64,000 nucleotides of DNA, from positions 62,001 to 126,000 of the forward strand of contig NZ_JAUUTW010000001.1 of assembly GCF_030676415.1 (NCBI RefSeq), in the 5' to 3' direction. Within the stretch, counting starts at the first letter, position 1. Each line of letters starts with the position of its first letter. This stretch comes from Peribacillus frigoritolerans. Lineage in GTDB: Bacteria; Bacillota; Bacilli; Bacillales; DSM-1321. Below are positions 44,883-53,713 of this stretch, one piece after another. The translations under genes were made by a program, and so were the position numbers. Below the pieces are notes generated by a model. The model was not told the DNA's origin. It was given only the letters and a program-made list of their open reading frames with translations, and did no database searches.

Positions 44883-46394
44883 TTGGTGCGAATCAGTGGT
44901 TTAGCAAGTGGAATGGACATTGATGAACTAGTTAAGAGCATGATGCAGGCAGAACGGGTGCCATTGGATAAATTAACACAGAAAAAGCAGTATTCCGAGT
45001 GGCAGCGGGATGAATACCGCTCGATAAATACAGCTTTATCAGAATTGGATACGCTCATTCGTGATGGAATTGGGAAGCAGTCTTCCTTTATTAAAAAGAA
45101 GGTGTCGATATCGAATCCAGATGCTGTATCAGTGAGAAATGTGAATTCGACCAGTGATTTTTCCGGGAATATACAAGTGAATGGACTTGCCATAGCCGCA
45201 ACCATGACAAGTACGGAGAAATCAGCTGTTACTGACCCCAAAAAGAAATTATCGGAATTGGGTATCACGACACCTCAAGATATTACGATTTTGGCCATCA
45301 ATAAAGATGGCGGTTTTGATACGGAAGTAAAAGATGGGGCAACAGTGGAAAAACCGTACACGCTTATCCTTAATGCGGACGATACGTTAGAGAGTGTCAT
45401 AAATAAAATGAATGCTAACTCGGGAGTGACCCTATTTTTCGATGAAGCGTCCCAGAATTTTTCCATCACTGCTAAAAATACCGGTGATGTTAAAGATCGG
45501 CCTGAAATTGAATTGGGAGGCACCGGAGATTTTTTCAATGCGTTAAAAATGGGCAGTAACAATGAAGGGACTGGCGGCTCAAAAGGGGAAAATGCGTCCG
45601 TTGTTTATAATGGACTGGAAATTTCCCGGCCCTCGAATACGTTTCAGATTAATGGAGCGGAAATAACGATAAAGCAAAAAACGACGGATACAGTCACATT
45701 TTCATCAACAGCTGATGTGGATGCCATCTTGGACACGATCACACAGTTTGTGAATAAATACAATGAAATCATTAAAAAGGTTCAAGATAAAACGGGTGAA
45801 GCTAAATATCGCTCCTTTACCCCGCTTACCTCTGAGCAAAAGAAGGCAATGATGGAAGATGAAGTGAAGCTGTGGGAAGAAAAAGCGAAGAGCGGTACAT
45901 TAAAAAGCGATTCGACATTAAAAAGTCTTCTGACCACAATGAGGTCATCCCTATACACCTCGGTGGACGGGATCACGGGAAAAAACAATCTCAGCAGTTT
46001 GGGAATCACGACCACCAAGAATTATTTGGAGGGCGGTAAATTAACGATCGATGAGGACAAGCTCCGGGCAGCCATTAGTGAGGATCCCAATGCGGTTTAT
46101 GATATGTTCATGGCCAATGGAACGGAAAAGAGCAACAAAGGCCTCGCACGCCGATTAAGGGATGATATAGAATCATCTATGAAGGTTATTACTGAAAAAG
46201 CCGGAAAGGCCGGCTATGTTAATAACAATTTTACAATCGGAAAATTGGTTGATGGGCTGGATAAGAGAATGTCAACATTTGAAGCAAAGTTAACGAAATT
46301 GGAATCACGATACTACAGCCAGTTCACGGCGATGGAAAAAGCGATTCAAAAAGCAAACAGCCAAAGTGCATCGTTAGCTTCTTATTTTAGTTAA
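44883..46394 (+). CDS. fliD: Flagellar filament cap FliD
   Basis: 503 residues. The N-terminus RISGLASGMDIDELVKSMM and the C-terminal coiled coil (YYSQFTAMEKAIQKANSQ) are typical of FliD, which caps the filament and folds incoming flagellin. Start is TTG at 44883 or GTG at 44886, with GGGTGATC upstream; both give nearly the same protein. Confidence 0.95.
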   Translation: MVRISGLASGMDIDELVKSMMQAERVPLDKLTQKKQYSEWQRDEYRSINTALSELDTLIRDGIGKQSSFIKKKVSISNPDAVSVRNVNSTSDFSGNIQVNGLAIAATMTSTEKSAVTDPKKKLSELGITTPQDITILAINKDGGFDTEVKDGATVEKPYTLILNADDTLESVINKMNANSGVTLFFDEASQNFSITAKNTGDVKDRPEIELGGTGDFFNALKMGSNNEGTGGSKGENASVVYNGLEISRPSNTFQINGAEITIKQKTTDTVTFSSTADVDAILDTITQFVNKYNEIIKKVQDKTGEAKYRSFTPLTSEQKKAMMEDEVKLWEEKAKSGTLKSDSTLKSLLTTMRSSLYTSVDGITGKNNLSSLGITTTKNYLEGGKLTIDEDKLRAAISEDPNAVYDMFMANGTEKSNKGLARRLRDDIESSMKVITEKAGKAGYVNNNFTIGKLVDGLDKRMSTFEAKLTKLESRYYSQFTAMEKAIQKANSQSASLASYFS

Positions 46395-46418
46395 GGTAAG
46401 TTGGAAAGGAAGTTAAAT

Positions 46419-46820
46419 ATGGCGATGAATAATCCATATCAATCGTACCAGCAAAGTTCAGTCAATACAGCATCCTCGGGAGAGCTTACATTAATGCTTT
46501 ATAATGGCTGTTTGAAGTTCATCATGCTTGGGAAGAAGGCCATTGAAGCAGGAAATATCGAAGCGAAGAATACGAACATCATAAAGTCGCAAAATATTAT
46601 CCGCGAATTGATGGTGACGCTGAATATGGATGCGGATGTATCCAAAGATATGATGAGTCTGTATGATTTTATGAACCGGCGCCTGATAGAAGCGAATATG
46701 AAAAATGATGTTTCTGCCTTGGAAGAAGTCGAGGGACTTGTTACTGAGTTCCGGAATACTTGGAAGGAAGTAATTCAGATCAATCGAAAAAAACAATTTA
46801 CCCAAAGCGGTCAAGTGTAA
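46419..46820 (+). CDS. fliS: Flagellin chaperone FliS
   Basis: 133 residues, helical. NPYQSYQQSSVNTASSGE followed by LTLMLYNGCLKFI is the family signature. It binds the C-terminus of flagellin before export. GAAAGGAAG selects the ATG at 46419. The stop TAA overlaps the ATG of fliT by one base. Confidence 0.95.
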   Translation: MAMNNPYQSYQQSSVNTASSGELTLMLYNGCLKFIMLGKKAIEAGNIEAKNTNIIKSQNIIRELMVTLNMDADVSKDMMSLYDFMNRRLIEANMKNDVSALEEVEGLVTEFRNTWKEVIQINRKKQFTQSGQV

Positions 46821-47164
46821 TGGTGATTAGAACCTTTCATGATTTGACTGCTGAATTACTTGCCGTTCTGGAAGATCGCACGATTACAGAACGTGATGAT
46901 AAAATAGAAAGGGTTACAAAGCTGATTGATCAGCGAGATGGACTTCTTTCTCAAATCACCCCCCCTCTTACTGGTGAAGAGCAACAGCTGGGCCGTGCAG
47001 TCATGTTGCTCAACCAACAGGTCGATCACTTGCTGAAGCTCCAAAAGCAGGAGATACAGCGGGATATCCAGGAAATAAATAAGAAGAAACGATCATCCAA
47101 TATATACACGAACCCGTATGAAAGTCTATCAGTGGATGCCGTGTTCTACGATAAAAGAAATTGA
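46820..47164 (+). CDS. fliT: Flagellar protein FliT
   Basis: 114 residues, mostly helical, with LIDQRDGLLSQI and a C-terminal NIYTNPYESLSVDAVFYDKRN typical of the Bacillus FliT (fliD-partner chaperone). The longest open frame starts inside fliS; the ATG at 46820 (TAATG overlap) is the likely start. Followed by a terminator. Confidence 0.88.
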   Translation: MVIRTFHDLTAELLAVLEDRTITERDDKIERVTKLIDQRDGLLSQITPPLTGEEQQLGRAVMLLNQQVDHLLKLQKQEIQRDIQEINKKKRSSNIYTNPYESLSVDAVFYDKRN

Positions 47165-47170
47165 TTTACC

Positions 47171-47198
47171 CAACCGTTTGGATTCCAAACGGTTTTTA
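47171..47198 (+). terminator. Terminator of the flaG-fliT operon
   Basis: AACCGTTTGG / CCAAACGGTT with a tetraloop-like centre and TTTTTAT. Confidence 0.85.
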
Positions 47199-47346
47199 TG
47201 TTAATTATTTTTAAATTTTCTGTAAATAATATAGGCTTAATTTTTTCTTTATAGCATAGCATTTGATATAATGAAGCTAGGGCAGACATCAACCCTTTCC
47301 AAACCTTCCGACAATTGTTTCATTATTTCGACATATTTCATGATGT

Positions 47347-47380
47347 GTTTCTAAAAGGAACCGGAGGGGTATTGTAGAAT
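47347..47380 (+). promoter_or_regulatory. Overlapping sigma-B and sigma-H promoter motifs of hpf
   Basis: Sigma-B type: GTTTCT (47347-47352), 14 bases, GGGTAT (47367-47372). Sigma-H type: AGGAACC (47356-47362), 11 bases, GTAGAAT (47374-47380), against RnAGGAwWW-N11-12-RnnGAAT. The B. subtilis homologue yvyD is known to respond to both sigma factors. Confidence 0.6.
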
Positions 47381-47417
47381 CTAACTGTATAGTCTTAATT
47401 TAAGGAGGACTCACTTT

Positions 47418-47975
47418 ATGAATTACAACGTACGCGGTGAAAACATTGAGGTAACTCCAGCAATTCGAGAATACGTCGAAAAGAAAATTGGCAAGTTAGA
47501 ACGATATTTTAACAATACACCAGATGCAAATGTGTTAGTGAATTTAAAAGTGAACAATAATACATCAAAGGTCGAAGTGACGATTCCCATGCAGAATTTG
47601 GTTCTTCGCGCTGAAGAGGAAAATGCGGATATGTATGCTGCCATTGACTTGATCAATGATAAGCTTGAACGCCAAATTCGTAAACATAAAACGAAGGTCA
47701 ATCGTAAGTTCCGGAACAATCTATCGACTACACCAGATGCATTCGCCTTCAATACGGAAGTTGACGAAGTGGTGGATGAATTCGAAGACGATAATGATAT
47801 TGAAGTGGTCCGCAATAAGCGCTTTGATTTAAAGCCGATGGACAGTGAAGAAGCGATTTTACAAATGAATATGCTTGGTCACAGTTTCTTCGTATACACG
47901 AATGCGGATACTAATACAACGAACGTAGTGTATCGCCGAAAAGATGGACGCTATGGATTGATTGAACCTAGTTAA
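47418..47975 (+). CDS. hpf: Long-form ribosome hibernation promoting factor
   Basis: 185 residues. An N-terminal S30AE/HPF domain (residues 1-100, MNYNVRGENIEVTPAIREYV) is joined by an acidic linker to a C-terminal dimerisation domain (KPMDSEEAILQMNMLGHSFF, VVYRRKDGRYGLIEP). The long form dimerises ribosomes into inactive 100S particles in stationary phase or stress. AAGGAGG precedes the ATG. It sits between fliT and secA as yvyD does in B. subtilis. Confidence 0.96.
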   Translation: MNYNVRGENIEVTPAIREYVEKKIGKLERYFNNTPDANVLVNLKVNNNTSKVEVTIPMQNLVLRAEEENADMYAAIDLINDKLERQIRKHKTKVNRKFRNNLSTTPDAFAFNTEVDEVVDEFEDDNDIEVVRNKRFDLKPMDSEEAILQMNMLGHSFFVYTNADTNTTNVVYRRKDGRYGLIEPS

Positions 47976-47991
47976 TTATTATTCTAAGATC

Positions 47992-48027
47992 AAAAGCACA
48001 GCCCAGCCTCTGGGTTGTGCTTTTTTA
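47992..48027 (+). terminator. Terminator of hpf
   Basis: AAAAGCACAGCCCA / TGGGTTGTGCTTTT around a five-base loop, ending in six T. Confidence 0.85.
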
Positions 48028-48079
48028 ATGCATGTTGATAGAATTCGCTTGAAAAGTAAAAAAAATGATTGTTTATTTT

Positions 48080-48220
48080 GTTCTCTAAAGAATACAAATT
48101 AATAAAAACCCCTTTTAAATAAAACTTTTTTGTTCTTTATTAAGATAAATAGTTAATTTTACCTATTCAAATATCCCTATCTTTTGCACTATACTCGAAT
48201 TATTATTCTTTAAAAAGAAC
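48080..48220. promoter_or_regulatory. Cluster of SinR operator motifs
   Basis: Exact SinR boxes (GTTCTYT): GTTCTCT at 48080-48086 abutting AAAGAAT (48087-48093) in inverted orientation, GTTCTTT at 48132-48138, and AAAGAAC at 48214-48220 facing ATTCTTT at about 48205-48211. The cluster ends 56 bases before the zinc-ribbon start, so it covers that gene's promoter region. SinR is encoded 0.8 kb downstream. Confidence 0.6.
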
Positions 48221-48275
48221 AACTAGTTATTTATAAAAAAAACAATTTGATCCTGGTGCAGAGGGGTTGGATTAC

Positions 48276-48460
48276 TTGTATCGAAAGAATTGCCATACAT
48301 GCCATAGGGCTACATTTAGCAGTGCGGAATATGGAGAGTGGCTCTGCCGACCTGCGGTGAGGACTTAACAGTGCAAAAAGCCCTGGGTGCACTTACAATT
48401 GAGAAGAATCAATACACCCCAACGAAATATTATGAAGAGCAATATTTTACTATTATATAA
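48276..48460 (+). pseudogene. Small zinc-ribbon protein gene with a frameshift
   Basis: From a TTG with AGAGGGG upstream, the frame reads LYRKNCHTCHRATFSSAEYG then EWLC and stops 31 codons in. If one base is restored near 48347, it continues CPTCGEDLTVQKALGALTIE and then KNQYTPTKYYEEQYFTII, giving about 61 residues with two CxxC pairs (CHTC and CPTC), a typical zinc ribbon. The frameshift may be real decay or a sequencing error; the intact protein-like sequence on both sides favours a recent event. Upstream SinR boxes suggest biofilm-linked control. No known family recognised. Confidence 0.6.
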
Positions 48461-48644
48461 AAAAACGAAGTTGAATTAGTCTATGATAAAGTCACTTGAA
48501 CTTTGAATTTTCAAAATTTTGTAATATTTTGTCGGATGAAAGTTTTTGCATTTAGGTAGATTACTGACATAAAATAGCAATATATGGAGGGTTTATCCGT
48601 TAAAATATGATTTAAGTATTATATTTGGAGATAAATACCAGGAA

Positions 48645-48746
48645 AAGGGCAAACTTATTGAAAGATAAGGGCGCAAAGGCACATGTCTAAGGTCCTTGTG
48701 ACTATGATGGCTGGTCTGCCTGAAATACAAAGAGTATTTTAGGAGG
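48645..48746 (+). ncRNA. Cyclic-di-GMP-I (GEMM) riboswitch with predicted translational expression platform
   Basis: The aptamer (48645-48721) has the GEMM-I hallmarks in order: GGGCAAAC, a hairpin capped by GAAA (TTATTGAAAGATAA), GGGCGCAAAGGC, GTCTAAGG, and the 3' segment ATGATGGCTGGTCTGCC. P1 pairs GGGCA (48647-48651) with TGCCT (48717-48721). Bases CCT of that strand also begin CCTGAAATAC (48719-48728), which can pair for ten bases (one wobble) with GTATTTTAGG (48734-48743), hiding part of the AGGAGG of sinI. Ligand-stabilised P1 would break this stem, so c-di-GMP is predicted to switch sinI translation on. Confidence 0.85.
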
Positions 48747-48754
48747 TAGAAGAG

Positions 48755-48895
48755 GTGGCTAATGTGGAGATGGATCAAGAATGGGTGAAATTGATTTCAG
48801 AAGCAAGGAGCTTGGGTTTCAAAAAAGAGGAAATCAGTGCTTTTTTGAAACGGGAAAGCCTTGAGGTTACATTAGAGGAGAACGATGGAAAATAG
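48755..48895 (+). CDS. sinI: SinI-like anti-repressor
   Basis: 46 residues from a GTG with AGGAGG eight bases upstream. VEMDQEWVKLISEARSLGFK, then KEEISAFL, matches the SinI domain that forms a heterodimer with SinR and stops it binding DNA; B. subtilis SinI has LDQEWVELMVEAKE at the same place. The C-terminal tail is short and acidic. It is preceded by a c-di-GMP riboswitch, followed by a terminator, and convergent with sinR. In B. subtilis sinI and sinR are co-directional and sinI is driven by Spo0A. Whether this SinI pairs with the neighbouring SinR is inferred. Confidence 0.85.
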   Translation: MANVEMDQEWVKLISEARSLGFKKEEISAFLKRESLEVTLEENDGK

Positions 48896-48918
48896 GTTCC
48901 GAACAAGATCGAGAACAT

Positions 48919-48964
48919 CCCTATAAACAGTGGTTCGATTCATTAGCTGTTTATAGGGTTTATT
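48919..48964 (+). terminator. Terminator of sinI
   Basis: CCCTATAAACAG (48919-48930) pairs perfectly with CTGTTTATAGGG (48947-48958), followed by TTTATT. Confidence 0.7.
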
Positions 48965-49033
48965 GATTCTAGCGAGTCTAGCTTATTCAAGCTGTATTCT
49001 AAGATTATGTAGGTAAACTAGTGCATTACCACT

Positions 49034-49357
49034 CTACTCTTCTTTATCTTTTCTCCATTTATTAAACTCGATGAATTCCCTGAATTGTTGTTTTGAAACA
49101 CCCGAATTCATAGCTTCCTCAACGATTTTCATCCAGTCAGTGTCCAATGTTTCCTTATTTGGTGCATCATAAAGCAGGGCATCAACAGGAATGTTAAGTA
49201 CAGCGGAGATTTTTTCAAGAAATTGAATAGAAGGATTCGTTTGTAAGTTCCGCTCGAGCGAACTTAAATAAGACTTTGCCACACCCGCTTTATCGGCAAG
49301 TTCAGTCATCGACATTTTCTTTTCTTCTCGCAGTTTTTTTACACGTTCACCAATCAT
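49034..49357 (-). CDS. sinR: Biofilm master regulator SinR
   Basis: 107 residues. An N-terminal HTH_3 DNA-binding domain (MIGERVKKLREEKKMSMTEL, VAKSYLSSLERNLQTNPS) and a C-terminal SinI-interaction domain (TDWMKIVEEAMNSGVSKQ, FREFIEFNKWRK) match SinR along their whole length. It represses biofilm matrix genes and is antagonised by SinI. The ATG at 49357 has GAGGTGG five bases upstream. A one-mismatch SinR box (GTTCTAT, 49377-49383) lies just upstream and could allow autoregulation. The gene is convergent with sinI and divergent from secA. Confidence 0.94.
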   Translation of the reverse strand: MIGERVKKLREEKKMSMTELADKAGVAKSYLSSLERNLQTNPSIQFLEKISAVLNIPVDALLYDAPNKETLDTDWMKIVEEAMNSGVSKQQFREFIEFNKWRKDKEE

Positions 49358-49777
49358 CAATACCACCTCGAAACATGTTCTATTTATCTTCCGCTAATAA
49401 GTTTCAGTATCCCACCTTATCATTCAAAAACATGACGCCTGTAAGGTTGGATTACCTTGACATGCTATCGCTAGAGAGGGCACAGCATCTAGTGATGGAA
49501 GGTTATGGATAATTCTCGTTTGCATATGGAATAGTGGGGAATTTTGCAACATATTTTTTATACTTCCTTCTATTTTAACAGTTTTACTCCTCATTTATCC
49601 ATTGTTTTTCTCAAGAATTGAATTCAGGTCTATACCAGAGAAGTGACATGAAGTTGTACCTCTAGGGTAGAAGTGGTAAAATTAAGCGTACATTAGTAAT
49701 AATAGAAGATGTGTTTCTTCTTACTTATATGAATTTTGTCATTGATCGATATTACCATAATAGAGGAGCGTTATTGA
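49358..49777. other. 420-bp intergenic region between divergent sinR and secA
   Basis: No gene seen. It holds the sinR promoter at the left, with a near-match SinR box at 49377-49383, and a candidate secA promoter at 49655-49683. The remainder is AT-rich and featureless to my eye. Confidence 0.5.
49655..49683 (+). promoter_or_regulatory. Candidate sigma-A promoter of secA
   Basis: TTGTAC, exactly 17 bases, then TAAAAT, about 95 bases before the secA start. Confidence 0.45.
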
Positions 49778-52291
49778 ATGCTTAATATATTAAATAAAGT
49801 TTTTGATCCGAATAAGCGAGAAATCAAACGTTTAGAAAAAATCGCTGATCAGGTCGAAGCGCTGGCCGATGAGACGGCTTCGTTATCGGATGAACAGTTG
49901 CGTGCCAAAACGGGTGAGTTTAAAGAGCGTTATCAGAATGGGGAAACCGTTGATGATTTGCTTGTTGAGGCTTTTGCGGTTGCGCGTGAAGGGGCAAAGC
50001 GTGCTCTGGGCTTATATCCTTACCGTGTTCAAATCATGGGTGGGGCATCCCTTCATGATGGAAATATCTCCGAGATGAAAACAGGGGAAGGTAAAACCTT
50101 AACATCCACGATGCCTGTATATTTAAACGCGCTTACCGGTAAAGGTGTACATGTCGTTACTGTCAATGAATACTTGGCACACCGTGATGCCACCGAGATG
50201 GGTGTATTGTATGATTTCCTTGGTTTGACCGTCGGATTGAATTTGAACAGTCATTCTAAAGAAGAAAAGCAGGCGGCGTACAATGCGGATATTACGTACA
50301 GTACGAATAATGAGTTAGGTTTTGATTATCTTCGTGACAATATGGTGTTATACAAAGAACAAATGGTACAGCGTCCGCTGCACTTTGCTGTCATTGATGA
50401 GGTCGATTCGATTTTGATCGATGAGGCGAGAACGCCATTGATCATTTCCGGTTCGGCACAAAAATCGGCTCAGCTTTATATCCAGGCCAATGCGTTTGTT
50501 AGAACCTTAAAAAAAGATACGGACTACACATATGATGAAAAGACAAAAGGTGTTCAGCTGACGGAAGATGGGATGAATCGAGCTGAAAAAGCGTTTAATA
50601 TCGATAATTTGTTCGATATTAATCACGTTACTTTGAATCATCATATCAATCAGGCGTTAAAGGCGCATGTTTCCATGCATTTGGATGTGGATTATGTGGT
50701 CCAGGAAGGCGAGATAGTCATCGTTGACCAATTCACTGGCCGTTTGATGAAAGGCCGACGTTACAGTGAAGGTCTCCACCAGGCGATCGAAGCGAAAGAA
50801 GGACTTGAAATTCAAAATGAAAGCATGACTCTTGCGACGATTACATTCCAGAACTATTTCAGGATGTATGAAAAACTTTCAGGTATGACCGGTACAGCCA
50901 AAACGGAAGAAGAGGAATTCCGCAATATTTATAATATGAATGTCATTGCGATCCCGACAAACAGGAATATCATTAGGGATGACAGGGCAGATCTTATTTA
51001 CGCGACAACTGATGGGAAATTCAAGGCTGTTGTGGAAGACATCGCCGAACGTTATACAAAGGGTCAGCCTGTGCTTGTCGGTACGGTTGCCATCGAAACA
51101 TCTGAAGTCATATCTGCCTATTTATCCAAAAAAGGAATCCCTCACGATGTTTTGAATGCCAAGAACCATGAGCGAGAAGCGGAAATCATTGCGAATGCAG
51201 GTAATCAAGGCTCAGTTACGATTGCTACGAACATGGCAGGGCGCGGTACGGATATCAAGCTTGGTGAAGGTGTCAAAGAGCTTGGGGGCCTTGCTGTAAT
51301 CGGCACGGAACGTCATGAAAGCAGGCGTATAGATAACCAGCTGCGTGGTCGGTCCGGCCGTCAGGGAGATCCAGGGGTCACTCAATTCTATTTATCAATG
51401 GAAGATGAATTGATGCGCCGCTTCGGTTCGGATAACATGAAAAACATGATGGCACGCCTTGGAATGGATGATTCCCAGCCAATTCAAAGTAAAATGGTGA
51501 CAAGGGCCGTTGAATCCGCACAGAAACGGGTGGAAGGCAATAACTTCGATTCACGTAAGCAATTACTGCAATACGATGATGTTCTCCGTCAACAACGGGA
51601 AATTATATATAAACAGCGTTTCGATGTCATGGAAAGCGAAAACTTACGTGAAATCGTCGAAACGATGATTACGGCATCCATCCAGCGAAATGTTGTCGCG
51701 TTTGCACCAATGGGGGATGAGGAAGGCTGGAATTTACAAGGCCTTGTCGATTACCTGAATGGTAACCTATTTAATGAGGGTTCAATCACTTTAGCTGATT
51801 TGGAAGGAAAAAATGAATCGGAATTGGTTGAGTTCATTTTAGCAAAAGTGAAAGAAAGCTATGATCAAAAAGAAGAAGAGCTATCTGAAGAACAAATGCG
51901 TGAATTCGAAAAAGTAATCGTTCTTCGTGCAGTCGATAGTAAGTGGATGGACCATATTGATGCAATGGAGCAATTGCGCCAAGGGATCCACCTTCGTGCA
52001 TATGGCCAAATCGATCCGTTACGTGAATATCAATCAGAAGGTTTCGCAATGTTTGAAGCCATGATCGCTTCAATGGAAGATGAAGTAGCCAAATACATCA
52101 TGAAGGCTGAAATCCGCAACAATTTGGAACGTAAGGAAGTCATAAAAGGGCAAGCGGTCAATCCGAAGGAAGAAGACGGGGGAAAAGTGAAAAAAGCCCC
52201 TGCCCGTAAAAAGGAAGACGTTGGCAGAAACGCGTTATGCCCATGCGGAAGCGGTAAAAAATATAAGAATTGCCATGGCAATTTAGGCTAA
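49778..52291 (+). CDS. secA: Preprotein translocase ATPase SecA
   Basis: 837 residues, the housekeeping SecA that drives proteins through Sec[14 protein letters not shown] (Walker A, about residues 100-110), [29 protein letters not shown] and [13 protein letters not shown] are intact, and the C-terminal zinc-binding SecB/ribosome-contact tail [14 protein letters not shown] is present. GAGGAG precedes the ATG. The order hpf-secA-prfB is as in B. subtilis. It is the second SecA gene in the window. Confidence 0.98.
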   Translation: MLNILNKVFDPNKREIKRLEKIADQVEALADETASLSDEQLRAKTGEFKERYQNGETVDDLLVEAFAVAREGAKRALGLYPYRVQIMGGASLHDGNISEMKTGEGKTLTSTMPVYLNALTGKGVHVVTVNEYLAHRDATEMGVLYDFLGLTVGLNLNSHSKEEKQAAYNADITYSTNNELGFDYLRDNMVLYKEQMVQRPLHFAVIDEVDSILIDEARTPLIISGSAQKSAQLYIQANAFVRTLKKDTDYTYDEKTKGVQLTEDGMNRAEKAFNIDNLFDINHVTLNHHINQALKAHVSMHLDVDYVVQEGEIVIVDQFTGRLMKGRRYSEGLHQAIEAKEGLEIQNESMTLATITFQNYFRMYEKLSGMTGTAKTEEEEFRNIYNMNVIAIPTNRNIIRDDRADLIYATTDGKFKAVVEDIAERYTKGQPVLVGTVAIETSEVISAYLSKKGIPHDVLNAKNHEREAEIIANAGNQGSVTIATNMAGRGTDIKLGEGVKELGGLAVIGTERHESRRIDNQLRGRSGRQGDPGVTQFYLSMEDELMRRFGSDNMKNMMARLGMDDSQPIQSKMVTRAVESAQKRVEGNNFDSRKQLLQYDDVLRQQREIIYKQRFDVMESENLREIVETMITASIQRNVVAFAPMGDEEGWNLQGLVDYLNGNLFNEGSITLADLEGKNESELVEFILAKVKESYDQKEEELSEEQMREFEKVIVLRAVDSKWMDHIDAMEQLRQGIHLRAYGQIDPLREYQSEGFAMFEAMIASMEDEVAKYIMKAEIRNNLERKEVIKGQAVNPKEEDGGKVKKAPARKKEDVGRNALCPCGSGKKYKNCHGNLG

Positions 52292-52410
52292 AGTTAGGTG
52301 TATAATGAATATGAGACGGTTAAGTTTAAGGCTTGCCGCCTCTTTTCATGTTTAGTTTGCATAAAGCAATATATTTGCATATAGTTTGAAGAGGTTTATT
52401 TGTAATGACG

Positions 52411-52434
52411 AATCCCTCTTCAGGGATTTTTTTT
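52411..52434 (+). terminator. Terminator between secA and prfB
   Basis: AATCCCT / AGGGATT with a tetraloop and eight T. Confidence 0.8.
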
Positions 52435-52459
52435 AACATACTTAATGAGGTGAAGAGAA

Positions 52460-53558
52460 ATGGAATTAGCAGAAATAAGAAATGAACTTGAACGTACAGC
52501 GCAACGATTAACGGACTTTAGGGGGTCTCTTTGACTTAGATGAAAAAGAGGCACGAATCGCACAGCTTGAAAATGAGATGACACATCCCGATTTTTGGAA
52601 TGATCAGCAAAAAGCACAAACTGTCATCAATGAAACGAATGCTTTGAAAGAACAAGTCAATCAGTTGTCCGATCTGAATGAATCATATGAAAATCTGGAT
52701 TTGACATATGAATTAGTGAAAGAGGAGAATGATCAAGAACTTTTGGCGGAGCTGGAAGAAGAAATCACGATTCTTTCACAAAAGATGAATGACTTTGAAC
52801 TTCAACTTTTACTAAGTGAAGAATATGACTCGAAAAATGCCATTCTTGAACTGCATCCTGGTGCAGGCGGAACGGAGTCCCAGGATTGGGGTTCCATGCT
52901 GCTTCGTATGTATACAAGATGGGGTGAAAAAAGAGGCTTTAAAGTGGAAACCCTTGATTACCTTCCAGGTGATGAAGCTGGAATCAAGAGTGTCACTTTA
53001 ATTTTTAAAGGACATAACGCCTATGGTTATTTGAAAGCGGAAAAAGGGGTACACCGCCTTGTCCGAATTTCTCCTTTCGATTCCTCAGGGAGACGCCATA
53101 CTTCATTCGTTTCATGTGAAGTCATGCCGGAATTTGATGAGACGATCAATATAGAAATACGCACGGAAGATTTGAAAGTCGATACGTACCGGGCAAGTGG
53201 TGCTGGTGGTCAGCATATCAATACAACGGACTCCGCAGTCCGGATCACCCATATACCTACGAACACTGTGGTAACGTGCCAAAACGAGAGATCTCAAATC
53301 AAAAACAAGGCCCAAGCCATGAATATGCTGAAAGCCAAATTGTATCAACGTGAAATTGAACAGCAACAAGCGGATTTGGATGAAATCCGTGGTGAGCAAA
53401 AGGAAATTGGCTGGGGTAGCCAAATTCGTTCTTATGTTTTCCACCCGTATTCCATGGTTAAAGATCACCGTACTAGTGCGGAGACCGGAAACTTGGGAGC
53501 AGTCATGGATGGGGATATCGATATGTTCATTGATGCTTACTTGCGTTCAAAATTATAA
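52460..53558 (+). CDS. prfB: Peptide chain release factor 2, with programmed +1 frameshift
   Basis: About 366 residues in two frames. The ATG at 52460 is preceded by GAGGTGAAG. After 24 codons the frame meets TGA at 52532-52534 in the context AGG-GGG-TCT-CTT-TGA-C, with the internal Shine-Dalgarno AGGGGG three bases before the slippery CTT. A +1 slip continues in the frame ending at 53558. This is the classic RF2 autoregulatory site: low RF2 allows slippage. The protein has the catalytic GGQ ([12 protein letters not shown]) and the SPF tripeptide ([14 protein letters not shown]) that reads UGA/UAA. ORF callers without frameshift handling would start it falsely at 52578. Confidence 0.97.
52520..52535 (+). 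promoter_or_regulatory. RF2 recoding site
   Basis: AGGGGGTCTCTTTGAC: internal Shine-Dalgarno, slippery CTT and in-frame TGA followed by C. Confidence 0.96.
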
Positions 53559-53563
53559 GAACA

Positions 53564-53599
53564 GCCAGTCGGACCGGTTTCCCCGGTCCGGCTTTTTTT
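53564..53599 (+). terminator. Terminator of prfB
   Basis: CGGACCGG / CCGGTCCG with a short loop, then GCTTTTTTT. Confidence 0.85.
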
Positions 53600-53713
53600 A
53601 TGATTCCCTTTTTAACGAATCTTCTGGCTGACATTTACAGGATTGAAAAGGGATGCTCTACCTCGTTCGGCCAATACTAAATAATAATGATGGTTCGAGG
53701 AGACTTATGCAAA

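Noticed and set aside
48528-48540. Spo0A box-like TTTTGTCGGATG upstream of the riboswitch
   Set aside because: It deviates from TTTGTCRAA at key positions and sits in AT-rich DNA; too weak to call although Spo0A control of sinI would make sense.
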